Under the pieces are notes generated by a model that did no database searches, had not been told where the DNA came from, and saw only the letters and a program-made list of their open reading frames with translations. Shown piece by piece: positions 56,171 to 64,000 of a stretch of DNA of 64,000 nucleotides. The stretch is taken from contig NZ_AFXZ01000050.1 in assembly GCF_000224335.1 (NCBI RefSeq), forward strand, positions 1-64,000. Reading direction: 5' to 3'. Positions within the stretch are counted from its first letter, which is position 1; every line of letters begins with the position of its first letter. The translations under genes and the position numbers were made by a program. The stretch is from Bizionia argentinensis JUB59. Its GTDB lineage: Bacteria > Bacteroidota > Bacteroidia > Flavobacteriales > Flavobacteriaceae.

Positions 56171-57151
56171 TTATTCAATATACCCCATTTTTTCCATCCA
56201 TTCGTTATTAAACATTTTTCCAACATAGCGACTTCCATGATCGTGGAATAAAACGACTACTACATCGTCTTTTGTAAAATGCTCTTTTAATTGTAAAACA
56301 CCTTTAATAGCTGCTCCAGCAGAATTACCTAAAAACATCCCTTCTTCTTTGGCTAATTTTTGCGTATAAATAGCAGCGTCTTTATCTGTTACTTTCGTAA
56401 AACCATCAATAATACTGAAGTCAACATTCTTTGGTAAAATATCTTCGCCAATACCTTCCGTTACATATGGATAAATCTCGTTTTCATCAAAGATTCCCGT
56501 TTCATGATATTTTTTAAATACACTTCCGTAGGTATCAATTCCCCAAACTTTCACATTTGGATTTTGTTCTTTTAAGTATTTCCCAACGCCAGAAATAGTA
56601 CCACCAGTTCCTACACCAACCACAAAGTGAGTGATTTTCCCATCAGTTTGTTTCCAAATTTCAGGCCCAGTACTTTCATAATGCGCTTTGGTATTACTTG
56701 GATTATCATACTGATTTACATACCAAGAATTCGGCGTTTCTTCACCTAAACGCTTCGATACAGAATAGTAACTTCTAGGGTCGTCTGGCTCTACGTCGTT
56801 AGGGCAAACAATTACTTCTGCTCCAACGGCACGAAGAATATCCATTTTCTCTTTAGATTGTTTATCGCTTATTACAAAAATACATTTGTAACCTTTAACT
56901 ATTGCAGCAAGTGCTAATCCCATTCCGGTGTTTCCTGAAGTTCCTTCAATAATAGTTCCTCCTGGTTTTAAACGACCATCAGCTTCGGCGTCCTCAATCA
57001 TCGTTAATGCCATACGATCTTTAACAGAGTTTCCTGGGTTAAATGTTTCGTACTTTGATAATACCAAACATGGCAAATCGGCTGTCAATTTATTTAATTT
57101 AACCAATGGCGTATTTCCAATGGTTTCTAGTATGTTTTCTGCGTATTCCAT
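56171..57151 (-). CDS. PLP-dependent cysteine synthase family enzyme
   Basis: 326 residues. NPGNSVKDRM carries the PLP Lys (K44), EGTSGNTGMGLA (about 70-81) binds the substrate carboxylate, GVGTGGTISGVG binds phosphate and FLGNSAGAAIKG follows. The middle ENEIYPYVTEGIGEDILPKN is like cystathionine-beta-synthase-type members in Bacteroidota. The reaction replaces the beta group of O-acetylserine or serine with a thiol. The exact donor cannot be set. It converges with the DUF3037 gene (16 bases). Confidence 0.9.
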   Translation of the reverse strand: MEYAENILETIGNTPLVKLNKLTADLPCLVLSKYETFNPGNSVKDRMALTMIEDAEADGRLKPGGTIIEGTSGNTGMGLALAAIVKGYKCIFVISDKQSKEKMDILRAVGAEVIVCPNDVEPDDPRSYYSVSKRLGEETPNSWYVNQYDNPSNTKAHYESTGPEIWKQTDGKITHFVVGVGTGGTISGVGKYLKEQNPNVKVWGIDTYGSVFKKYHETGIFDENEIYPYVTEGIGEDILPKNVDFSIIDGFTKVTDKDAAIYTQKLAKEEGMFLGNSAGAAIKGVLQLKEHFTKDDVVVVLFHDHGSRYVGKMFNNEWMEKMGYIE

Positions 57152-57236
57152 ATATAATTACTTCTGCGGATATATTTAAATGTAAGCTAAAATTGAAATG
57201 CAAAGGTAAGATTTTGATTGGAAAGCACGAAACGTT

Positions 57237-57400
57237 TTTTATTAGGTGTTTTTACACAGAGATTCAGGGGTTTCACAGAGAGACTTGAGGTAATTGTTTT
57301 GAGCATGAGTTTCATGGATTACCACGGATGCTTAATATTGTATGTGAATTATTACACAGACTCTCACACAGAAATAATTAATCAGTTTTCGAATGTTTAA
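57237..57400. repeat. CACAGAG-type degenerate intergenic repeat
   Basis: Between the cysteine synthase and permease genes: TTACACAGAGATTCAGG, TTTCACAGAGAGACTTGAGG, TTACACAGACTCTCACACAG. The CACAGAG(A) motif recurs four times with intervening ATGGATTACCACGGATG. This resembles junk-like dispersed repeats in Bacteroidota, similar in style to the block at 61912-62325. No coding role. Confidence 0.5.
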
Positions 57401-57449
57401 AGAATATAATTGTTAACTGAAATTGCGACTGAAAACTGCGATAAAAAAA

Positions 57450-58685
57450 CTATTCAAAACGCATAGCTTTCACTGGCGATATTTTCGTGATTATATAAGA
57501 AGGTATCATTAACATCAGTAAACACAGAATAAATGTACCGATATTTAATGCCGCGATATACGTAAAACTTAAATAAACAGGCGCTTCAGTAACGTAATAA
57601 ACATTTGGATCTAAAGGGAAGATTTTAAAATATTTTTGAGTTAGCAAAATACCTAAACCAATAACATTTCCCCAGATTAAGCCTAAAACGATCAAGTATG
57701 AGGCGTTATATAAAAATATTTTTCGAATCGTCCAATTATTACTTCCCAAGGCTTTTAAAACACCTATCATTTGAGTGCGTTCCAAAATTAAAACCAATAA
57801 TGCCGTAATCATATTAAATCCAGCTACTAATACCATGATTCCAATAATACCGTAGATATTTTTTACAAAAATACTAATCCACTCAAAAATAGTATCGAAC
57901 TTTTTTTCTACCGTAACAGTATTGTATTCCGGCGGTGTATTTTCATAAACTTGATCTCGTATAACATCCAGATTTGAATAATCGTCTACAAAAAGCTCAA
58001 AATGTCCGACGTGATTTTTCTCCCATTTATTAATTCTTTGTAAATGTTTGATATGTGAAATGACATAAGTCTTATCAAATTCCTGAAAACCTGAATTATA
58101 AATCCCTACTATTTTATAAGGAAGAATTCGTGGTTGCTGGTTGAAATCGTTATTTATAAAATAAGTTTGAATGGTATCACCTAGTTTTAAATGCAAGCGA
58201 TTAGCAATGTATTGAGAAATTAAAACATCTTCACTATATGAATCTGTATATTTTGGCAAGCTACCCTCCACTAAATATTCTTGGAAATAATCCCATCTAT
58301 AATCCGTACCAACACCTTTTACTATGATGGCTTCAAAATCATCTTCAGTTCTAATAATACCGAATTTTGTAGCAACTCCTTGAATGTGGCTTACACCATC
58401 TACAGAGTTAAAATCTGGGTAAAAATCTTGATTCAATGATAAAGGGCTTTCACTCTCTTGCGAATTATTATCCCCAAACTTGGAAATCATTATGTCTCCA
58501 TTAAAAGCAACAACTTTATCACGAATTTTATGCTGAAGCCCAATTCCGGTAGCAATGGAAATCATCATTACAATTATACCTATAGCAATTGCGGCGATAC
58601 CAATTTTTATTATTGGTGCCGAAACGCTACTTTTATACGCTTTACTATCAATAATGCGTTTTGCTATAAAATATTCGAAATTCAA
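57450..58685 (-). CDS. LolC/LolE-type ABC transporter permease (FtsX family)
   Basis: About 412 residues. No ATG is available at the beginning: the frame's first possible codons are TTG 58694 and TTG 58685, and the latter (LNFEYFIAKRIIDSK) matches where relatives begin. The layout is one helix near 25-45, a large periplasmic domain, then three C-terminal helices with LERTQMIGVLKALGSNNWTI and SPVKAMRFE, as in lipoprotein-releasing LolC/E. It would move lipoproteins out of the inner membrane with LolD, which is not adjacent. The start overlaps the divergent DUF1343 lipoprotein gene. Confidence 0.85.
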   Translation of the reverse strand: MNFEYFIAKRIIDSKAYKSSVSAPIIKIGIAAIAIGIIVMMISIATGIGLQHKIRDKVVAFNGDIMISKFGDNNSQESESPLSLNQDFYPDFNSVDGVSHIQGVATKFGIIRTEDDFEAIIVKGVGTDYRWDYFQEYLVEGSLPKYTDSYSEDVLISQYIANRLHLKLGDTIQTYFINNDFNQQPRILPYKIVGIYNSGFQEFDKTYVISHIKHLQRINKWEKNHVGHFELFVDDYSNLDVIRDQVYENTPPEYNTVTVEKKFDTIFEWISIFVKNIYGIIGIMVLVAGFNMITALLVLILERTQMIGVLKALGSNNWTIRKIFLYNASYLIVLGLIWGNVIGLGILLTQKYFKIFPLDPNVYYVTEAPVYLSFTYIAALNIGTFILCLLMLMIPSYIITKISPVKAMRFE

Positions 58686-58688
58686 ATG

Positions 58689-59951
58689 ATGCAATTACTT
58701 TTAAACAAGTCCAAAAATACAGTTTTATTATTTGTTATGGTACTGATTTCTTGTGGAAACTTTTCACAAAATGAATCAGCTTCAAAAACAAATAATAGGG
58801 ATAAAACAGAAAACCCGAAACCCAAGGACAACGAAACTATTATTGTTGGAGCAAACCAAACGGCATCATACTTATCGCTCTTACAAGGAAAAAACATTGG
58901 AATTGTTGCAAATCAGACGAGTGTTATTTTTAAAAATGCTGACCACAGTGAAAACACACATTTAGTGGATTCATTAGTTGCTTTAAAAGTAAATGTAAAA
59001 AAAGTGTTTTCGCCTGAACATGGTTTTCGTGGCACAGCTGATGCTGGCGAAGTTGTTAAAGACGGTATCGATACCAAAACAGGCTTACCTATCATATCAC
59101 TTTATGGCAGTAATAAAAAACCGAATGAAGCACAATTATTGGGTATCGATTTTATGATTTTTGATATTCAAGATGTAGGAGCCCGTTTTTACACCTATAT
59201 ATCGTCTTTACATTATGTAATGGAAGCTTGCGCCGAACAAAACATCCCTCTATTAATTTTGGACAGACCAAACCCGAATGGTCATTATATTGATGGCCCT
59301 GTTTTAGAAATAGCACATAAAAGTTTTGTTGGCATGCACCCTGTACCCGTAGTTCACGGCATGACCATTGGTGAGTATGCGCAAATGATTAATGGAGAAG
59401 AGTGGTTAGACAATCAAGTTAATTGTAAATTAACCATTATTCCAGTGAAGAATTACAACCATAAAACTGCTTATAGCTTACCAATAAAACCGTCACCTAA
59501 TTTACCGAATGATGTGGCCATAAACCTTTATCCTAGTTTATGCTTTTTTGAAGGTACCAACGTTAATGCTGGCCGTGGAACTGATAAGCAGTTTCAAATT
59601 TTTGGAAGTCCATTTCTGGATAAAGACATGTTTAATTTCAACTATCAGTATACACCTAAACCAAACGAAGGTGCCAAACACCCAAAGCATGAAGGCAAAA
59701 TTTGTAATGGTTTGGATTTAAGTTACTCAAAACCTTTAAACCGACTGGACCTAAATTACTTGATTGAAGCCTACCAGTCAACAAGTGAGAAGTCTGCTTT
59801 TTTTAACAACTTTTTTATAAAATTAGCTGGAACAGATAAATTACAGAAGCAAATTGAAACACGCCATACAGCTTATGAAATTAAGAAAACGTGGGTACGT
59901 GATTTACAAGCTTATGATACTATGCGCCAAGCGTATTTACTATACAAATAA
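58689..59951 (+). CDS. DUF1343 lipoprotein (NamZ-like exo-muramidase family)
   Basis: About 420 residues from ATG 58689 (a second ATG lies 3 bases earlier). A lipoprotein signal (TVLLFVMVLISCGN, lipidated Cys about residue 22) is followed by an Asn/Lys-rich linker and the DUF1343 domain: GKNIGIVANQTSV, VFSPEHGFRGTADAGE, SLYGSNKKPNEAQLLGIDFM, FDIQDVGARFYTYISSLHYV and PNPNGHYIDGPVL. NamZ members release N-acetylmuramic acid from peptidoglycan fragments. The frame extends further upstream, but that part overlaps the permease gene on the other strand and is not used. Confidence 0.88.
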   Translation: MQLLLNKSKNTVLLFVMVLISCGNFSQNESASKTNNRDKTENPKPKDNETIIVGANQTASYLSLLQGKNIGIVANQTSVIFKNADHSENTHLVDSLVALKVNVKKVFSPEHGFRGTADAGEVVKDGIDTKTGLPIISLYGSNKKPNEAQLLGIDFMIFDIQDVGARFYTYISSLHYVMEACAEQNIPLLILDRPNPNGHYIDGPVLEIAHKSFVGMHPVPVVHGMTIGEYAQMINGEEWLDNQVNCKLTIIPVKNYNHKTAYSLPIKPSPNLPNDVAINLYPSLCFFEGTNVNAGRGTDKQFQIFGSPFLDKDMFNFNYQYTPKPNEGAKHPKHEGKICNGLDLSYSKPLNRLDLNYLIEAYQSTSEKSAFFNNFFIKLAGTDKLQKQIETRHTAYEIKKTWVRDLQAYDTMRQAYLLYK

Positions 59952-60108
59952 TTATTAATGGTTAGATTTACCGTTCTATCTTTATTTTTGGGTTTTGAAA
60001 AACCACTTATTAAACAGAAAATAACACCTTGAAAAGAACTGCTTTTATTTAGAATAAAGTTTACAAGCGACTATAGAATAAGTTTTATAATGCAAACCAA
60101 TCGTACCT

Positions 60109-60939
60109 CTAGAATTTAGCAGTTGGTTTTTGATATTTTTTGAAAGGCTGTTTTAATAATTCACTTATTTTACCGTTAGCTATCGCATCCGGAAACACAT
60201 CTACGCCATATACTATATTATCCCGATCTAGTTCCATATAGGTTCCGAAGAGTCGATCCCAAATAGAAAAAATATTTCCATAATTAGAATCTGTATACGG
60301 CAAAACATAATGATGATGAACCTTATGCATATCTGGAGAAACAAATATATAGCTCAATAATTTATCTAATTTTCTTGGCATCTTAATATTAGCATGAGTT
60401 AATTGGGTGAAAATAACAGAAAGAAACTGATATAGAAACACGATAGCAATAGGCGTTCCTACTACCAAAACACCCAGAATAGTAAATGAAAAGCGAATAA
60501 CGCTTTCAATAGGATGATGCCTATTTCCGGTTGTAATATCTACATGATGATCGGAATGATGCACGATATGCACTTTCCAAAGTGATGGTACTTTGTGCTC
60601 CACAAAATGGGCTAAATAAGCACCAAAAAAATCCAGTAATAAAACCCCTAATGTAACATATAACCACAGGGGTATTTCGGGTAACCAATTAATAATTCCG
60701 AAATTATGAGCTGCTACCCAATCAGTAGACTTCAGCAATAAAAACGCCAATCCAAAATTGATTATAATAGTGGTTAGGGTAAAAAATAAATTAGGCCAGG
60801 CATGCTTCCATTTTTTATAACTGAATTTAAATAGCGGTAAAGTGCCTTCTAAAAGCCAGAAAAACATAATGCCACCAACCAACAAAATAGCTCGGTGTGC
60901 TGCAGGAATGGTTTCAAAGTATGTAAAAATAGATTCCAA
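60109..60939 (-). CDS. Sterol desaturase / fatty acid hydroxylase family protein
   Basis: 276 residues starting at TTG 60939 (no nearby ATG). Four transmembrane helices and the full di-iron His set: HFVEH (H111, H115), HIVHHSDHH (H124-H132), NRHHPIE and HKVHHHY (about 205). The first box is HxxxH. Such enzymes hydroxylate or desaturate lipid chains or carotenoids at the membrane. The substrate is unknown. It is a single gene. Confidence 0.9.
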   Translation of the reverse strand: MESIFTYFETIPAAHRAILLVGGIMFFWLLEGTLPLFKFSYKKWKHAWPNLFFTLTTIIINFGLAFLLLKSTDWVAAHNFGIINWLPEIPLWLYVTLGVLLLDFFGAYLAHFVEHKVPSLWKVHIVHHSDHHVDITTGNRHHPIESVIRFSFTILGVLVVGTPIAIVFLYQFLSVIFTQLTHANIKMPRKLDKLLSYIFVSPDMHKVHHHYVLPYTDSNYGNIFSIWDRLFGTYMELDRDNIVYGVDVFPDAIANGKISELLKQPFKKYQKPTAKF

Positions 60940-61020
60940 TATTTTTTATTTAAAGATACTAAAAGATACCAATTTAAAATTAATCATTTTTTGGTTATTT
61001 AGAATCACATAATTTTAAGC

Positions 61021-61167
61021 TTATATAATCAATTCGCTGTACAGTATTTTATTTAGTTTTACAGAGAAATCTTTATTCTCCTTATGCTTATCTTTGGCGT
61101 GCTCTGAAAGCTTATTAATAAAGTCTAGCTCTAAGTCAAAAAAAAGCTGGCTAAAACGATTTCTATT
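61021..61167 (-). pseudogene. Start-less C-terminal fragment of an unknown protein
   Basis: Forty-eight codons ending with TAA (61021-61023), reading RFSQLFFDLELDFINKLSEH, then AKDKHKENKDFSVKLNKILY. A stop closes the frame at 61168-61170 and no start codon fits. The charged-helical composition looks like real protein rather than noise. The family is unrecognised. Confidence 0.4.
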
Positions 61168-61202
61168 TTAGAATTTTTCAGATTCAAAATATTAAAAATA
61201 CT

Positions 61203-61901
61203 ATGACAAAAGATTTATTTGGAAAGGCATTATTGGATTATCACTCGGGAAACTACACGGCGGATATTATGACATCTACAAATATTTCGGAAGAAGATGA
61301 ATTGCCTCTTCCCTATTTGTTTAGAGATTTTAATGACATGCCCAAACTGGAACAAAAAGCTCTAAAGTTAGCAAAAGGAACGATTTTAGATGTTGGCTGC
61401 GGTTCTGGAAGCCATAGTTTGTATTTACAAAGCAAAGGATTCTTGGTAAAAGCCATTGATATTTCGGTAGGAGCTATTGAAGTTGCCCGAAAACGGGGCG
61501 TAAAGCACGCAGAACTGAAAGCTTTTTTAGATGAAACCGAAACTTTTGACACCATTTTACTACTGATGAATGGTACAGGAATTTTTCAGGAATTATCTGA
61601 AGTAGGCAAATATTTAAAACATTTAAAATCCTTGTTGAATCCGGGCGGTCAAATCTTAATTGATTCGTCAGACATTAAATACATGTACGAAGATGAAGAT
61701 GGCGGCATATGGATTGATGCTCATGCAAATTATCACGGTGAATTGGATTACTACTTAAGTTATAAAGGTGAAGACGAAACTCCTATGAAATGGTTGTATT
61801 TAGATTTTGAAACCATGAATCTTGCTTGTGAAACAGCAGGTTTAGCTTGTGAGAAAGTTATGGATGGTGAAAATTTTGATTATTTAGCGAAGCTTTCTTA
61901 A
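61203..61901 (+). CDS. Class I SAM-dependent methyltransferase
   Basis: 232 residues. Motif I ILDVGCGSGSHSLYLQSKGF (about 61-80), motif II VKAIDIS, post-motif LLMNGTGIFQE and LKSLLNPGGQILIDSSD (about 147-163). The N-terminal helical cap is typical of small-molecule methyltransferases. The substrate cannot be inferred. It is isolated between degenerate sequences. Confidence 0.9.
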   Translation: MTKDLFGKALLDYHSGNYTADIMTSTNISEEDELPLPYLFRDFNDMPKLEQKALKLAKGTILDVGCGSGSHSLYLQSKGFLVKAIDISVGAIEVARKRGVKHAELKAFLDETETFDTILLLMNGTGIFQELSEVGKYLKHLKSLLNPGGQILIDSSDIKYMYEDEDGGIWIDAHANYHGELDYYLSYKGEDETPMKWLYLDFETMNLACETAGLACEKVMDGENFDYLAKLS

Positions 61902-61911
61902 AAATTTCACG

Positions 61912-62325
61912 CAAAGTCGCGAAGACGCAAAGCTGTTTGATGTTAAATCCCGAATATTAATTTAAAATATCACAAGATGTTATATATTTTATTCTTCAAA
62001 TATCCTTTCGCAAAGTCGCGAAGACGCAAAGCTGTTCGGTGTTAAGTCCAACTGAATAACATAAATATTATTATTGAATCTCTGCATACCTGCGTAAATA
62101 TCTGCGTCCCCCGATTAATATTGGGATTCGTATAAATTAGTGTCTAAAAAATGTAATCTCGCGAAGCCGCAAAGTCGCGAAGTTATATTCATGCAAGGAT
62201 ATATGTAGTTAAGTCAACCAGAATAATATAGATATTGTTAGTAAACTTCCACACATCTCCACGAATGCCTTAGTACTGAATACTATCGGGGTTCGTGTTT
62301 ATACGTGTCCAAAAAAATATTTAAA
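61912..62325. repeat. CGCAAAGTCGCGAAG repeats and degenerate direct repeats
   Basis: CGCAAAGTCGCGAAGACGCAAAGCTGTT occurs at 61912 and 62009 (offset 97). A related string lies at 62159-62182. Following the second and third copies, two longer stretches align imperfectly: GTTAAGTCCAACTGAATAAC near 62040 with GTTAAGTCAACCAGAATAAT near 62208. Both continue into 'TCTCTGCATACCTGCGT' or 'TTCCACACATCTCCACGAA'. It is a family of worn intergenic repeats. No gene in 470 bases. Confidence 0.7.
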
Positions 62326-62373
62326 ATCTGATTCATTTCTTACTCCAACCTAATTAATACTTTATACTTTTTT

Positions 62374-63993
62374 CTATATCTGCGGCTTACCTCCTAAATA
62401 CGTCTGCTCCACTTTTGTTTCTGGAACTTTATGGATATCAACATCCATAATATCTTGATTTAGTATAATAAAATCGGCATACTTTCCAGCTTCTATACTT
62501 CCTTTTTCATTTTCTTCAAAATTAGAATACGCAGCCCAAATAGTCATTCCTCGCAAGGTTTCTTCACGAGTCAAAGCATTTTCCATTTGGAAACCATCTT
62601 TAGGAAACTGCTCTAAATCTTGTCGAGCAACAGCCGAATGGAATGTTAAAAACGGACTTACTTTTTCGACTGGAAAATCGGTTCCTAAAGCTACTTTTCC
62701 ATACATGTCTAATAGTTCTTTATTAGCGTAAGCTCCTTTTATTCGCTCTACTCCTAGTCTTTCTTCTGCCCAATACATATCGCTGGTAGCATGTGTTGGC
62801 TGAATGGACGGCATGATATTATCAAAACTCTTAAAATCGTCAGGAGATATTATTTGAGCATGCTCAATCCTCCAACGTCTATCCTTTTTACCTTCAAGGG
62901 CTTTTTTATAAATATTTATAACAGCATGATTAGCTGAATCTCCAATAGCATGTGTATTTAATTGGAATTCTGAATTAGCAATACGTTCAGCCGCTTTTTC
63001 TAAATACTCTAAACTTGTAACCGGTAAACCATGAACGTCAGGCGCGTCAGAATAAGGTTCACGCAGCAAAGCACCGCGGGATCCTAAAGCACCATCCGAT
63101 GATATTTTAAACGAACGAATATGTAAACCCTCTGTTTTTACAACCCCATTTTTTAAGTAATAATCTATATTCTCTTCTGTGCCACTTGCCATAACGTATA
63201 AGCGAATTTTTAGATCGCCCGTTTTGTACAAACTATCCATAATGGCGATACCATCAGCTGAAACACCAGCATCATCTATAGTTGTTAATCCGTATTTAAA
63301 ACAGTCTTCTTGAGCTGCCAAAAGCGCTTTTACACGTTCATTTCTTGTTGTTTCTGGCCAATTATTATATACCAAACTTTGTGCGCGATCTACTAAAACA
63401 CCTGTTAACTTTCCATTTTTCTTTATAAAATCGCCACCATCAATTTTACTTGATTCGGTAACATTACCTAAATCCAAAGCAGCTTGATTAAACAAAGCAG
63501 CATGTCCATCTACACGAACTAAAGCAACCGGCGTATCTGGAAACATTTTATTCAGTAGCGTATTATCAGGAAACTCTTTGCCCTCAAAGTTATTTTGATC
63601 CCAACCTCTGGCGCGAATAACACTTAATTGCTTCTCGTCTTGAAAGTCTGAAACGCGCTTTAAAACCTCATCTAAACTTTTAGAACCCATTAAGTCCACA
63701 CTCAATAAGTTATTTCCTAATCCTTCAAAGTGGGCATGAGCGTCAATAAAACCAGGCATAATAGTTTTGCCTTTTGCATCAATAATCGTATCAGCCGTAT
63801 ATTTTTCTTGAAGTGCTTCAGAAGAGGCTATTTCCAAAAACTTACCATCTTTTATGGGGAATGCTTCGGCTTTATCAAAATTTCCGTTTACAGTATATAT
63901 ATTGCCATTGATAACGATTGCGTCAACGGCTATTTTTTCTTTTTGGCAAGATAGCATAGTTGCTAAAATGGCTAGGGTTAAAAGTTTTTTCAT
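62374..63993 (-). CDS. Amidohydrolase-family lipoprotein (YtcJ-like)
   Basis: 539 residues beginning 7 bases inside the window end. A lipoprotein signal (LLTLAILATMLSCQK, Cys about 16) precedes a metal-dependent hydrolase of the YtcJ / N-substituted formamide deformylase type: MPGFIDAHAHFEGLGNNLLS (metal His-x-His), GLTTIDDAGVS, NTHAIGDSANHAVIN and RIEHAQIISPDD, GTDFPVEKVSPFLTFHSAV and the C-terminal GKYADFIILNQDIM. Its substrate is not known. It is anchored to the outer membrane or periplasmic face. The start codon ATG and full length are complete. Confidence 0.9.
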   Translation of the reverse strand: MKKLLTLAILATMLSCQKEKIAVDAIVINGNIYTVNGNFDKAEAFPIKDGKFLEIASSEALQEKYTADTIIDAKGKTIMPGFIDAHAHFEGLGNNLLSVDLMGSKSLDEVLKRVSDFQDEKQLSVIRARGWDQNNFEGKEFPDNTLLNKMFPDTPVALVRVDGHAALFNQAALDLGNVTESSKIDGGDFIKKNGKLTGVLVDRAQSLVYNNWPETTRNERVKALLAAQEDCFKYGLTTIDDAGVSADGIAIMDSLYKTGDLKIRLYVMASGTEENIDYYLKNGVVKTEGLHIRSFKISSDGALGSRGALLREPYSDAPDVHGLPVTSLEYLEKAAERIANSEFQLNTHAIGDSANHAVINIYKKALEGKKDRRWRIEHAQIISPDDFKSFDNIMPSIQPTHATSDMYWAEERLGVERIKGAYANKELLDMYGKVALGTDFPVEKVSPFLTFHSAVARQDLEQFPKDGFQMENALTREETLRGMTIWAAYSNFEENEKGSIEAGKYADFIILNQDIMDVDIHKVPETKVEQTYLGGKPQI

Positions 63994-64000
63994 ATTTATT

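Overview
This is an AT-rich (clearly below 40% GC by eye) stretch of a Bacteroidota chromosome, almost certainly from a marine-type member of the family Flavobacteriaceae. The evidence is the gene order of the transcription/translation block (tRNA-Thr, Tyr, Gly, Thr, then tuf, tRNA-Trp, secE, nusG, rplK, rplA, rplJ, rplL, rpoB, rpoC), Bacteroidota-type -7 boxes (TAnnTTTG) in front of several genes, near absence of Shine-Dalgarno sequences except at rpsU, and many families typical of the group (DUF3467, DUF2851, DUF4369, PD40, carboxypeptidase-regulatory-like outer-membrane proteins, DUF1343). The genus cannot be fixed from the sequence alone.

Layout. 1-4100: an accessory, gene-poor region of small plus-strand hypothetical genes (DUF3024, UPF0158, small membrane proteins) with decayed fragments and recurring CGTTG/CAACG-type intergenic motifs; an alpha/beta hydrolase here is broken by an in-frame stop. 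4132-10420: pseudouridine synthase, small membrane proteins, PD40 protein, a lipoprotein, a CDP-alcohol phosphatidyltransferase and an unrecognised conserved gene. 10697-19040: a catalase relic, an S9 peptidase, SanA-like and DEAD-box proteins, lipoproteins, DoxX-like, VanX-like dipeptidase and AlkB-like dioxygenase. 19402-22795: two paralogous alpha/beta hydrolases flanking an SPFH protein, a DUF4177 micro-protein and an Arc/RHH-like protein. The first hydrolase has lost its nucleophile. 22851-25560: DUF819 transporter, DUF4369 lipoprotein and a decayed outer-membrane barrel gene. 25681-29799: tRNA-Thr, a small conserved protein, a manA-queD-idi operon and prfC.

30260-45750 (mostly minus strand) is the housekeeping core: DUF3467, rpoC, rpoB, rplL, rplJ, rplA, rplK, nusG, secE, tRNA-Trp, tuf, four further tRNAs, ribosome hibernation factor, a XerC/D-type recombinase and rpsU. 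45971-57151 carries envelope and metabolic genes: an acyl-CoA dehydrogenase, a helix-hairpin-helix protein, an unusual AGCS alanine/sodium symporter fused to extra N-terminal domains, a K+ channel-PspC-DUF2851 operon, CIA30, a HipA-like kinase/DUF3037 pair and a cysteine synthase. 57450-63993 has a LolC/E-type permease divergent from a DUF1343 lipoprotein with overlapping starts, a sterol-desaturase-family enzyme, a methyltransferase, degenerate intergenic repeats, and an amidohydrolase lipoprotein.

No CRISPR array, insertion sequence, prophage or recognisable complete defence island is visible. The points most worth a second look are the SPFH/DUF4177/hydrolase/RHH cluster with its probable pseudoenzyme paralogue, the isolated strong Shine-Dalgarno of rpsU, the AGCS fusion and the terminator hairpin lying inside the first codons of the next gene, two independent partial tandem duplications of gene 3' ends, and several genes caught in decay.
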